Origin: Fibrobacter sp. UWH4
GTDB taxonomy: Bacteria; Fibrobacterota; Fibrobacteria; Fibrobacterales; Fibrobacteraceae
Assembly: GCF_900142475.1 (NCBI RefSeq)
Contig: NZ_FRAY01000002.1
Coordinates: forward strand, 248,001-312,000
Length of the DNA stretch: 64,000 nt
Direction of reading: 5' to 3'
Shown here: piece by piece, positions 1 to 8,840 of the stretch
Layout: the number at the start of each line of letters is the position of its first letter
Numbering within the stretch: position 1 is the stretch's first letter
The notes under the pieces: model-generated
What the model was told of the DNA's origin: nothing
Database searches by the model: none
What the model saw: the letters and a program-made list of their open reading frames with translations, nothing else
Made by a program: the position numbers and the translations under genes

Positions 1-765
1 TTCAGGAATGTGCAGGAACGGCTGACCGTATTTTTCCTGGAGGTGTTCTGCGTTTCGAACGCCCACCCAGGTCGAAATCACCAAGTTGAATTGGGCCTTC
101 GGAATGCGCAACCAATCCTTAACACCTTCGTTTTCGGGTCCGAAGGGAACATTGACTTCAAAACCGGCACCACGGAGAATACGGGCAATTTCCTGATAGT
201 CTCCACGCCAGTTCTGGTTGTAGTAAGGAGTTTCAAACCAAAGATTGACAAGACCTTTTTTGCGTTTACCCTTGTAATCGCCAACGAACTGGTCGACAAT
301 CGCGTTCACGACTTCTTCGTGGCCGAAAAGGTTGTTGCCCTTGAAACCAGCTGTATCGACAGACACAATCGGGTAACCCAAATCGCGGTAGCCACGAACC
401 AGGCTCGAAACATCGTCGCCGATAAGACCTCCCACGCAACCGGTAAGCACAACGTAGAGGTCGCCATTGAACACCTTGAGCGTCGACTTGATCAACTGAT
501 CCAAAGTCTTGATGCCGCCAAAGACGATGTCGTTTTCAGTGGAGTTTGCACTCGGCATGTTACCAGCGCCGGCATAAATACTGCCCTGAAAGCCATTTTC
601 GAAGGTGAGAAAAGCCGTTTGCTTAAGCTGGCAACCCGGAGAACAGTTGGCAATGGGAACTGCACCCTTAATCGCTACAACCGTATGAGATGCACCAACC
701 GCACAAGCGTATCGGGGGTCCGAAATGGAATTACTCTTTTTTCTTTTAATTGTAGAATCAGACAT
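1..765 (-). CDS. Nitrogenase component 1 beta-like subunit (NifK/MarK-like), C-terminus cut by window edge
   Basis: My translation of the minus strand from ATG 763-765 gives about 255 residues and runs off the window, so the C-terminal half is missing. The protein aligns by eye with the N-terminal half of nitrogenase component 1 (Oxidored_nitro). Three cysteines sit where NifK holds its P-cluster: C21 (YACAVGA), C45 (NCSPGC) and C110 (TGCVGGLIGDD). An extra cysteine, C41, lies four residues before C45. The start lies 15 bases downstream of the alpha-like gene's stop and is preceded by GGGAG, which suggests one transcript with nifH and the alpha-like gene. In this family the subunit pairs with the alpha-like protein and passes electrons from the Fe protein to the active-site cofactor. 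Whether it is catalytic or a NifN-like scaffold cannot be settled from the visible half. A scaffold role is less likely because the partner keeps the cofactor cysteine. Confidence 0.85.
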   Translation of the reverse strand, partial: MSDSTIKRKKSNSISDPRYACAVGASHTVVAIKGAVPIANCSPGCQLKQTAFLTFENGFQGSIYAGAGNMPSANSTENDIVFGGIKTLDQLIKSTLKVFNGDLYVVLTGCVGGLIGDDVSSLVRGYRDLGYPIVSVDTAGFKGNNLFGHEEVVNAIVDQFVGDYKGKRKKGLVNLWFETPYYNQNWRGDYQEIARILRGAGFEVNVPFGPENEGVKDWLRIPKAQFNLVISTWVGVRNAEHLQEKYGQPFLHIPE

Positions 766-780
766 TTTGAAACTCCCTAG

Positions 781-2409
781 TTATACATTTTCCGAATTAT
801 TTTCTTCGCCGTTATCGTTGTCTTTCTTTTTGCTTTTGCTGAACTTGAGATATCTCGGTTCCGGCAAATCTTCAAGTGCTTCCGGATGGTGCGTCAGGTA
901 GAACGGATCGTCCTGAGCAAGCCACCAGTCAGAATACGGAAGTTTCACGTTGCGTTTAAGCACTTGGTTAAACTTTGTACGTGCAATCACGCCCTTGAGC
1001 ATTTCGCCAATGCGGAGAATGCCCTGGTAGCCCACCGGGATATGTTCGTCGCCCATGGTAAGGGTCGGGAATCCGAGGTGGCCCGCGACAGAGGCGAGAC
1101 CCGGATGGCGAATGAGCAAGAAATCCGTCTTGGCGCGTTTCAGAAGCTGCGGAAGCTGGAAGGCGCGGGTCTTACTAACGGTATAGTGCGGAATATCGCC
1201 GTAGGTTTCGACCAATTCTTTCAAGGTATCCTGATGTTCGCCACCGCCGTCATAAACGGGGTCGTGGTGGAATACGAGAGCTGCATCGTGACCGATTCCC
1301 AGTTCCGAAAGCACGCTGATGAGGCCGTGTGCGTATGCAGAACCCGTCATCACGATGCCATTCTTGCCCTTGAAAAATTCGCGGAGTTCGGCAAGCTTTG
1401 GAGCAATGCGCTTGTGTTCGCTTTCGATGTATTCTTCGGCTTCTTTTTCTTTGCCGACCACCTTTGCGATAGCGCGAAGCCATGCATCGGTACCCTTGAT
1501 GCCGTAAGGCTGCGGAGCATCAATCTGCGGAACGCCGAAAGATTCTTCAAGTGCTGTTGCCATGTAGCCGCCCAACGTATCGCAGAAGGTAGCGGTAGCG
1601 ACTGCTTCGGAGGCTTGGCGAATTTCTTCGAAAGAGGCGGTATCCAAAAGGTAGTTTACGCGCAGTCCAAGCGGAGCAAGCATTTCGGAGAAATAGTCCG
1701 AACCCCAAAGGGCGACGATATTGAGCAAGTCATTCTGTTTCTTGGTCGGGTGGCGTTCCACAATCTGGCGAAGTACACCATGGAACGCGACGTCAAAACC
1801 CGTAGACCAGTGCTTGGAACGAAAACCTTCGCAATGCAGCGGAATAATAGGCACGCCAACTTCCGGTTCCATTTCTTCGGCAATAGAATCGATGTCTTCG
1901 CCAATGATGGCGGTAGCGCAAGCCATGCCAATGAAGATCGCCTTGGGGTTAAAGCGTTCCTTTGCGTCAAGGATTGTCTGGCGGAGTTTTTCGGAAGCGC
2001 CAAAGACCATGTCCTTTTCTTTCAGGTTCGTACTGATGTTTAGCGTATTCTGCAGGGGCTTTCCACGACGGCGAAGTCCGTTATGCATAGAAAGGTTAAA
2101 CTTGGAATTTTCGCCGCTGCAACCGATAGGAGAATGGTCAATCAGGGCGCAGTCCGTAAGGTTACCCACCTGGCACTGCACAATTGCGTTAGAACACATG
2201 GTTTCTTGGTTCAGCGGAGAACTCAATTCGCAAAGTTTGCAGCCCGAGCCCTTGCCTGCGCAGCCGCCATGCTTTTTCGCACTGCGTTCGTCGTAGGCCG
2301 ATTCCTTAATAAGGTCGCTTGCCTTGCCGTCCCAGCCGATAATCGTACCCAGTCGATATTCGCGGTTTTCGACTGAGGTCATGTTCAAATTAATATTAGT
2401 CTTGGCCAT
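781..2409 (-). CDS. Nitrogenase component 1 alpha-like subunit (NifD/MarD-like) with altered active site
   Basis: The 542-residue protein is a nitrogenase component 1 alpha homologue. P-cluster cysteines are visible at C72, C97 (HSPIGC) and C164 (MACATAIIGEDI). C276 (FCDTLGGYM) matches the cysteine that anchors the FeMo-cofactor in NifD. The motif that in NifD reads CEGFRGVSQSLGHH is CEGFRSKHWSTGFD here. The substrate-reducing Gln191 and His195 are therefore replaced by W201 and F205. The position of the cofactor histidine is unclear; H456 (GDEHIPVGYQG) is a candidate. The N-terminus carries an unusual cysteine set, C50, C57 and C60, which could bind another metal centre. The C-terminus ends in a Lys/Asp/Asn/Glu-rich tail. 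It sits 11 bases after nifH and just before the beta-like gene. The substrate is unknown; a methylthio-alkane reductase or an undescribed reductase fits better than N2 fixation. Confidence 0.88.
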   Translation of the reverse strand: MAKTNINLNMTSVENREYRLGTIIGWDGKASDLIKESAYDERSAKKHGGCAGKGSGCKLCELSSPLNQETMCSNAIVQCQVGNLTDCALIDHSPIGCSGENSKFNLSMHNGLRRRGKPLQNTLNISTNLKEKDMVFGASEKLRQTILDAKERFNPKAIFIGMACATAIIGEDIDSIAEEMEPEVGVPIIPLHCEGFRSKHWSTGFDVAFHGVLRQIVERHPTKKQNDLLNIVALWGSDYFSEMLAPLGLRVNYLLDTASFEEIRQASEAVATATFCDTLGGYMATALEESFGVPQIDAPQPYGIKGTDAWLRAIAKVVGKEKEAEEYIESEHKRIAPKLAELREFFKGKNGIVMTGSAYAHGLISVLSELGIGHDAALVFHHDPVYDGGGEHQDTLKELVETYGDIPHYTVSKTRAFQLPQLLKRAKTDFLLIRHPGLASVAGHLGFPTLTMGDEHIPVGYQGILRIGEMLKGVIARTKFNQVLKRNVKLPYSDWWLAQDDPFYLTHHPEALEDLPEPRYLKFSKSKKKDNDNGEENNSENV

Positions 2410-2420
2410 GAACCCTCACA

Positions 2421-3714
<1,294 letters not shown>

Positions 3715-4587
3715 ATGGCAACCAGTCAAGAAACAGTTTTTAGAGAACACCCGTGTTTTGGTGCTTGCAAAAACCGAAAGGGGCGCATTCATTTGCCAGT
3801 CGCTCCAGGTTGCAACATCGAGTGTCGTTTTTGTGATAGGCGCATTAACGAAGATGCTCAGGTACCGGGGAATACAAGTAAGGTGATTAAGCCCGAAGAG
3901 GCATGCGGATACATTCGCAAGGCATTAGAATTCGTGCCGGAACTCACTACGGTGGGAATTGCGGGCCCTGGCGACACCTTGGCAACGCCTTTTGCGCTAG
4001 ATACATTCCGCCTGGTAAAAAAGGAATTCCCGCAGCTCATTCGTTGCATGAGCACCAATGGACTTTTGCTGAACGATAAGGCAGACGAAGTCATCGATGT
4101 CGGCATTGATTCGCTCACGGTTACGGTGAATGCCGTGGACCCTGAAATCGAGGCGATGATTAACGCGAGAATTTTCTACCACGGCAAAACCTATACGGGC
4201 GTAGAAGCCGCAAAAATCCTGATTCACAACCAGCTCAAAGGCATTCGCAAGGTGGCGAAAAGCGGAACGCTTATCAAAGTGAATACGGTTCTTTGCCCGG
4301 GCATTAACGACAAGCACATCGAAGATGTGGCGGCCACCGTGCGCGAAGCGGGCGCCATCATGTACAATATCATTCCGTTGATTCCGCAAAATGGCTTTAA
4401 GGATATTCCGGCCCCGACGCCAAAGACCCTTGCGATTGCGCAGGAGCAGGCGGGAGTGTTCATCAACGTGTTCAAGCATTGCGCCCATTGCCGTGCCGAC
4501 GCCGTTGGCGTCCCGGGCGTTTACGATGTCGGCGCGCAAATCTACATGGACCGTATCCGTGTAAAGGAGACTTTCTCTCATGGCTAA
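3715..4587 (+). CDS. nifB: NifB-family radical SAM protein, cofactor core biosynthesis
   Basis: The 290-residue protein begins at ATG 3715, preceded by GAGG; the frame is open 30 bases further upstream from a GTG but without a ribosome site. The radical SAM cysteines are C33, C37 and C40 (APGCNIECRFC). Other NifB hallmarks are the N-terminal HPCFGAC and the C-terminal CAHCRADAVG motif. In characterised systems NifB fuses two 4Fe-4S clusters and inserts carbide to form the 8Fe precursor of FeMo-, FeV- and FeFe-cofactors. This is the short form without a fused NifX domain; that domain is encoded by the overlapping next gene. Its presence shows that the divergent component 1 homologue probably carries a NifB-derived cluster, unlike chlorophyll-type or F430-type nitrogenase relatives, which need no NifB. 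Confidence 0.92.
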   Translation: MATSQETVFREHPCFGACKNRKGRIHLPVAPGCNIECRFCDRRINEDAQVPGNTSKVIKPEEACGYIRKALEFVPELTTVGIAGPGDTLATPFALDTFRLVKKEFPQLIRCMSTNGLLLNDKADEVIDVGIDSLTVTVNAVDPEIEAMINARIFYHGKTYTGVEAAKILIHNQLKGIRKVAKSGTLIKVNTVLCPGINDKHIEDVAATVREAGAIMYNIIPLIPQNGFKDIPAPTPKTLAIAQEQAGVFINVFKHCAHCRADAVGVPGVYDVGAQIYMDRIRVKETFSHG

Positions 4588-4990
4588 ATATAGAGTTGCA
4601 GTCGCCACAAACGATGGCGAAAATGTCAATGTTCACTTTGGACATGCCGCAGCGTTCGATGTCTACGAAGTCGATGAAGAAAGCGGAAAATTTGAAAAAA
4701 TCGAAGTCCGCGTAAAGCCGGAGCATTGCGATGGTTCGTGCGGAGATGGCACTTGCGGACAACGAGATGTGGAGCGTTCGTCAATGTTTTCGGCAGCAAA
4801 AAATCTAGCCGATCTAGATTACGTTCTCTGCTCGCAGCTTGGCCCGCAGGCGGTACAGGCGTTAACGCGCTTTAACGTGCGCGCTTTCGATATCGCACTT
4901 CCCATTGCCGAAGCGATTGCAAAAATCAACGTGTACCGTAAAAAGATAGCGGAACGCACCCAAAGACTCAAGGGATTGCAGGACAAATAA
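4580..4990 (+). CDS. NifX/NafY-type cofactor carrier protein
   Basis: This 136-residue protein matches the dinitrogenase iron-molybdenum cofactor biosynthesis fold. It has the opening KYRVAVATNDGENVNVHFGHA and a closing helix rich in Lys and Arg. The HFGHA motif is typical of NifX, NafY and the C-terminal domain of long NifB proteins. Between residues 49 and 60 it has a cysteine-rich insertion (HCDGSCGDGTCG) that could bind an Fe-S cluster. The ATG lies inside the last codons of nifB (8-bp overlap), so the two are translationally coupled and presumably act in turn: NifB makes the cluster and this protein carries it. It lies before a terminator-like hairpin that closes the operon. Confidence 0.85.
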   Translation: MAKYRVAVATNDGENVNVHFGHAAAFDVYEVDEESGKFEKIEVRVKPEHCDGSCGDGTCGQRDVERSSMFSAAKNLADLDYVLCSQLGPQAVQALTRFNVRAFDIALPIAEAIAKINVYRKKIAERTQRLKGLQDK

Positions 4991-5068
4991 AATGATGCTC
5001 CAGATTGCAAAATTTTGTTGTATGAACGGCCGATGTTGACGGGCGTTTATTGCGGTATTCATTTTTGT

Positions 5069-5103
5069 CGCCCGTGTATGGTTAGCCTACGCGGGCGTTT
5101 CTT
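5069..5103 (+). terminator. Terminator-like hairpin with a competing upstream arm
   Basis: CGCCCGTG (5069-5076) pairs with CGCGGGCG (5090-5097) over a 13-base loop and is followed by TTTCTT. An upstream element, ACGGGCG at 5039-5045, can pair with the same 5' arm (CGCCCGT). That would prevent the terminator, as in attenuation. It either ends the nifB operon or controls entry into the methyltransferase gene at 5147. Confidence 0.55.
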
Positions 5104-5146
5104 ATGGGCTAGGGCCCTCAACTTAAATTTTAAAAAGGAAAAATAA

Positions 5147-5989
5147 ATGGAAAGTTTAACAGCAAAATTATGCGCCTTTGCGCGAGCCTGGCATTCTTTA
5201 CAATCGGACCATACGATTTTCAACGATTTTCTGGCGTTTGACCTGATGGGTCGCGAGGAGTACGAAAATGTTTCACGCCTGATTCTAAAGCGGTTTCCAC
5301 AAGAGTCGGAAAATTCGGTCGAATATTTCAACAAAAAATACTTTCTCCCAATTGTACTTTCTCGGAGCCGTTTTGCCGAGGACCGCGTAAAGCTCCTTGC
5401 ACGTTCGGGTAAGATTCAATACGTGATTTGCGGTGCGGGAGTAGACACGTTCTCGTTCCGCAATAAAGACCCGAATGTCGAAGTTTTTGAACTGGATTTG
5501 CTGCCGACGCAAAGCTACAAGAAAAATCGCATTCGCGAACTCAAGTGGAGCGTTTCGGAGAATGTTCATTTTGTCGCAGTCGACTTCAGCAAAGACAGCA
5601 TTGTCGAAAGACTCGTCGCAAACGGCTTTGACCGCAAAAAGCCAACGGTTATCAGTATTCTGGGCGTTTCGTATTATCTTCCGCTTTCTGTTTTCGCAGA
5701 AACGGTGCGACAGTTTTCGGGAATCGCGTCTACAGACATTTCGATTGTATTTGATTACCTGCAAAAAGATGCCTATTCGAATTCTGTACAAGAATTGCGA
5801 AAAATCGTTGCCGATTGCGGCGAAACCATGGCCGAAGGCTACCTGGACCGCGAGGTTTTCGAGGTGCTTGAGCGTTACGGATTCAAGGTCGACGAATTCC
5901 TTGGCGAAAATGCACTACAGCAACGATATTTTTTGACGGATAATCTAAAACCTTTTGATTCAGTGCGTTTGATTGCGGCAAAAAAGTAG
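5147..5989 (+). CDS. Class I SAM-dependent methyltransferase, leucine carboxyl methyltransferase family
   Basis: The 280-residue protein has a Rossmann-type SAM site. VICGAGVDTFSFR (about residues 93-105) is the glycine-rich loop, followed by the acidic FELDLLPTQ strand and a LGVSYYLPLSVF strand. These are the signatures of the LCMT/PPM2-like family, whose bacterial members methylate carboxylates or other unknown acceptors. AAAAGGAAAAATAA precedes the ATG. It stands alone behind the terminator-like structure and ahead of a small hydrolase. The substrate cannot be read from sequence. Because the nifB operon lies just upstream, a link to sulfur or methyl metabolism is conceivable but unsupported. 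Confidence 0.8.
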   Translation: MESLTAKLCAFARAWHSLQSDHTIFNDFLAFDLMGREEYENVSRLILKRFPQESENSVEYFNKKYFLPIVLSRSRFAEDRVKLLARSGKIQYVICGAGVDTFSFRNKDPNVEVFELDLLPTQSYKKNRIRELKWSVSENVHFVAVDFSKDSIVERLVANGFDRKKPTVISILGVSYYLPLSVFAETVRQFSGIASTDISIVFDYLQKDAYSNSVQELRKIVADCGETMAEGYLDREVFEVLERYGFKVDEFLGENALQQRYFLTDNLKPFDSVRLIAAKK

Positions 5990-6063
5990 GCAAAACGGCA
6001 ATAACGATTTGCGGAGCCTTTGTTTTTATACTATTTTTGTAGGAAAGAAAAAGGACTTCATAA

Positions 6064-6609
6064 ATGCATTACTTAATTGTTCCCGGTTTGAATAATTCTG
6101 GCCCGAGCCATTGGCAGACTTTTTGGACCAAGAGTCTGCCAAGCGCAAGTCGCGTTTACCAGCATTGTTGGGATAAGCCGCAAAAAGAAGATTGGATCGC
6201 AACTCTTGACGAGGCCATTCGTCAGTTGAAAGACGACACAATTCTTGTTTCGCACAGTCTAGGCGTCGTTACGACAGCCCTTTGGCTTTTGCGTGCGAAG
6301 CAGCAAGGGAATCTTCCGGCAAATATCAAGGGGGCCTTCCTTGTGGCACCTGCCGATGCCGACTCTGTTGATGTCATCAAGAACTTTGCTCCGATGCCTA
6401 CCGAAAGGCTCCCGGTGCAAGCTTGCATCGTCGGTAGCGAAAACGACCCGTACATGACACCCGAGCGCACGAAGTTCTTTGCTGAGGCGTGGGGCGCAAA
6501 GCTGTTTAACGCGGGTGCGCTGGGACACATCAATTCCGACTCGAATCTAGGTGAATGGGAACAGGGCCGTGCATTCTTGGCAGAATTTGAGAAAGGTTTG
6601 TCGCAATAA
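6064..6609 (+). CDS. RBBP9/YdeN-family alpha/beta hydrolase
   Basis: This 181-residue serine hydrolase has the family opening VPGLNNSGPSHWQTFW, the nucleophile elbow SHSLG (GxSxG variant) near residue 64, GSENDPY for the acidic residue, and GHINSDSNLGEW with the catalytic histidine. These fit the RBBP9/YdeN group of small esterase-like proteins of unknown substrate. The start is preceded by a weak purine stretch (AGGAAAGAAAAAGGAC). It is separated by only 14 bases from mnmA and may be co-transcribed with it. Confidence 0.85.
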   Translation: MHYLIVPGLNNSGPSHWQTFWTKSLPSASRVYQHCWDKPQKEDWIATLDEAIRQLKDDTILVSHSLGVVTTALWLLRAKQQGNLPANIKGAFLVAPADADSVDVIKNFAPMPTERLPVQACIVGSENDPYMTPERTKFFAEAWGAKLFNAGALGHINSDSNLGEWEQGRAFLAEFEKGLSQ

Positions 6610-6623
6610 TCGTAAGGTAAATA

Positions 6624-7709
6624 ATGAAGCGTGTGGCAGTAGGACTTTCAGGCGGTGTAGATTCAGCCCTTTCGGCGTACTTGTTGCAAAAGCAAGGGTA
6701 CGATGTGGTAGGACTCACCATGGCTACGTGGGACGGTTCGGTGAATATGCCCGCGGTAGAAGGCCGCGAAGGCTGTTACGGTCCGAGTGAGGACAAGAAT
6801 ATCGAAGAAGCGAAACTGGTGGCAGACCGTCTGGGAATCCCGCATTATGTAGTTCCCGTCGCAGGTGAATACAAAACAAAGGTGTTGGATTATTTCCGCG
6901 CCGAATACCGTGCTGGCCGTACGCCGAACCCGTGCGTGCGTTGCAATCAGTCCATCAAGTTTGGCGCATTGCATTTGGCAGCACGCAAAATGGGAATCGA
7001 GTTTGATTATTTTGCTACAGGGCATTATGCACGCCTCGATTTCAAAAACGAGAATGAACCCTTTTTGTACCGCGCCTTAGATACGGGCAAAGACCAGACT
7101 TATTTTTTGTCGAGACTTTCGGCGGAACAACTTTCGACGGTGTTGTTCCCGCTGGGAAACATGCGTAAGCAAGACGTCAAGGCGCTCGCCGCTGAAATCG
7201 GCTGGGAAGATTTTGCGACCAAGCGAGAAAGCCAGGATTTTATTGAATGCGGCGATTACTCGGTGCTGTTCGAAGAATCGGACCAGGTGCCGGGTGACTT
7301 TGTCGATGTGAGCGGCAAGGTGCTGGGTAAGCACAAGGGAATCGTGAATTATACGGTGGGCCAGCGCAAGGGCCTGAACATTGGCGGCCAAAAGGAACCG
7401 CTTTTTGTGGTGGCTATTGATGCTGCCAAGAATCAGGTGGTTCTCGGACCCCGCAGCGCTCTTTCCTGCATTCAAGTTTCTGCCATTGACTTAAACTTGA
7501 TGGTCGACGAAAACTCGCCACTGCTTAGGGAGCCGCTAGATGCCCACATTCGCTTGGGCCACAAGGGCTCTCCGGCAAAGATTCTGGATTTGGAACCGGG
7601 CCGCATTCGCGTTGAATTCGAAACTCCACAATTTGCAGCCGCCCCCGGCCAAGTTTTGGTGCTTTACGCGGGCGATGGCGTCGTCGCTTCGGCAATTATT
7701 GACAAGTAA
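6624..7709 (+). CDS. mnmA: tRNA-specific 2-thiouridylase MnmA
   Basis: The 361-residue enzyme thiolates U34 at carbon 2 in tRNAs for Lys, Glu and Gln. The PP-loop is GLSGGVDSALSAYLL near the N-terminus. One catalytic cysteine lies in GRTPNPCVRCNQ and the second in DFIECGDYSVLF; the C-terminal beta barrel follows GQRKGLNIGG. The length is normal for the family. The ATG has TAAGGTAA upstream. The gene ends head to tail with the LysR gene on the other strand, with one base between the stop codons and no visible terminator. Both tRNA-Glu genes in this window have a UUC anticodon, so they are predicted substrates. Confidence 0.95.
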   Translation: MKRVAVGLSGGVDSALSAYLLQKQGYDVVGLTMATWDGSVNMPAVEGREGCYGPSEDKNIEEAKLVADRLGIPHYVVPVAGEYKTKVLDYFRAEYRAGRTPNPCVRCNQSIKFGALHLAARKMGIEFDYFATGHYARLDFKNENEPFLYRALDTGKDQTYFLSRLSAEQLSTVLFPLGNMRKQDVKALAAEIGWEDFATKRESQDFIECGDYSVLFEESDQVPGDFVDVSGKVLGKHKGIVNYTVGQRKGLNIGGQKEPLFVVAIDAAKNQVVLGPRSALSCIQVSAIDLNLMVDENSPLLREPLDAHIRLGHKGSPAKILDLEPGRIRVEFETPQFAAAPGQVLVLYAGDGVVASAIIDK

Positions 7710-7710
7710 T

Positions 7711-8616
7711 TTATTTGCAGTGTCGCAAAAGTGCGGCAATATATGCTTTGGCGTAGCGCGAAGGCGTTACGCCTTTTCGCATCACGTAGCCGATAGTCAT
7801 TTTGTCGTGAACGTCGAGGTGCCTCGCGATAATGTTTCGACCATTGAGCTTGTGGCTAATGACGCCTGAGCAAATGGTGTAGCCATTCAGGCCGATGAGC
7901 AAGTTGAAAAGTGTCGCGCGGTCGCGAACCTTGATATTGCGTGGACAATCGAAATCGATGGCAGTGAGCGGTTCTTCGGCGAAGTAGAACGAATTGAAAT
8001 CGCCTTGTTCGTAGGTCAGGTACGGGTATGGCTTCAGGTCCTCCAGCGTGATTTTTTCTTTTCGAGCGAGAGGGTTCCTGGACGACATAAATACGTGCAA
8101 AGGGGTCGCAAAGAGCGGTTCAAAGACCAAATTGTTCTTTTGAATGAGTTTTTTGATGACTTTTTCGTTCTTGTCGCTCAAATAAAGTACGCCTATTTCG
8201 CTTTTTAGCTTGGCGATATCGTCAATAATTTCATTAGTTTGTGTTTCCCGGAGCGTGAAATCGTAGCTCGGACCGCCGAATTTTCGAATGACATCGACGA
8301 ATGCGTTGACCGCAAAAGAGTAATGCTGACAGCTTACGGAGAAGATGGTGTTACCGCCTTTGCCGCCTTTGTAGCGGTCTTCCATGAGGGTTGCTTGCTC
8401 CAAGACTTGCCTTGCGTAAGAGAGAAATTCGTCGCCCTCGTTAGTGATCGTGACGCCTTTATTGGAGCGGTTAAAGATGGTAACGCCCATTTCTTCTTCA
8501 AGCTCGTGAATGGCGGCCGTAAGGCTCGGCTGTGATATGAATACCCGCTTGGATGCTTCGGTAATGTTGCGTGTGTCGGCGATGGCGATAGCGTATTTAA
8601 GTTGTTGTAAAGTCAT
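7711..8616 (-). CDS. LysR-family transcriptional regulator, likely controls metE
   Basis: I place the start at ATG 8616 (MTLQQLKYAIAIADTRN), giving 301 residues. The open frame extends further upstream, but that extension is encoded by intergenic repeat DNA. The winged helix-turn-helix spans residues 1-60 (ITEASKRVFISQPSLTAAIHELEEEMG). The rest is a periplasmic-binding-like effector domain of the CysB/CysL/MetR type. No Shine-Dalgarno sequence is visible before the start. The gene is divergent from metE, and a TN11A box lies between them, so it probably acts as a MetR-like activator of methionine synthesis and represses itself. The effector (homocysteine or O-acetylserine in known relatives) is not evident. 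Confidence 0.88.
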   Translation of the reverse strand: MTLQQLKYAIAIADTRNITEASKRVFISQPSLTAAIHELEEEMGVTIFNRSNKGVTITNEGDEFLSYARQVLEQATLMEDRYKGGKGGNTIFSVSCQHYSFAVNAFVDVIRKFGGPSYDFTLRETQTNEIIDDIAKLKSEIGVLYLSDKNEKVIKKLIQKNNLVFEPLFATPLHVFMSSRNPLARKEKITLEDLKPYPYLTYEQGDFNSFYFAEEPLTAIDFDCPRNIKVRDRATLFNLLIGLNGYTICSGVISHKLNGRNIIARHLDVHDKMTIGYVMRKGVTPSRYAKAYIAALLRHCK

Positions 8617-8618
8617 GG

Positions 8619-8650
8619 TAATTCGGATTTCAGATTTCGGAATTCGGAGT
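8619..8650. repeat. TTCGGAATT-type intergenic repeat
   Basis: AT-rich sequence with three near-copies of ATTCGGA/ATTTCGGAATTC directly upstream of the LysR start. It belongs to the same motif family as the repeats at 30651-30674, 36111-36134 and 40566-40640. Confidence 0.6.
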
Positions 8651-8726
8651 TGTGGAATAAAATAGAAAATCGTTGATAGAAATAGAAATTTTTTATGACT
8701 GGTTATAAGAATTTCTTTTATTCGCT

Positions 8727-8745
8727 CCATAGGAAAAATCTATGG
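8727..8745. promoter_or_regulatory. LysR-type operator (TN11A box) upstream of metE
   Basis: CCATAG-N7-CTATGG is a perfect interrupted dyad containing T-N11-A (T8730 and A8742). It is centred about 66 bp before the predicted metE transcription start. That is the usual place for a LysR recognition site. Confidence 0.75.
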
Positions 8746-8766
8746 TGAATGCCTAAAAAATAGTAT

Positions 8767-8795
8767 TTTACCGATGATAAAAAAGGAGATATATT
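8767..8795 (+). promoter_or_regulatory. Predicted metE promoter
   Basis: TTTACC (8767-8772) and TATATT (8790-8795) are 17 bp apart. The -10 continues as TATATTTGG, the same extension seen at both tRNA-Glu promoters in this window. The -35 is weak, consistent with a need for the LysR activator. Confidence 0.6.
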
Positions 8796-8840
8796 TGGCG
8801 GCGTAATCGAAAAACAAACAAAAAAGGTAGGTTAAACACT

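Noticed and set aside
10-780. A 256-residue plus-strand frame at the left edge
   Set aside because: The minus strand encodes a nitrogenase beta-like protein with conserved cysteines across the same bases.
886-2043. A 385-residue plus-strand frame opposite the alpha-like subunit
   Set aside because: Antisense shadow; no ribosome site and no recognisable domain.
8616-8730. A longer LysR protein starting at 8730
   Set aside because: The added 38 residues are translated repeat DNA and overlap the TN11A box; the family starts at the helix-turn-helix.
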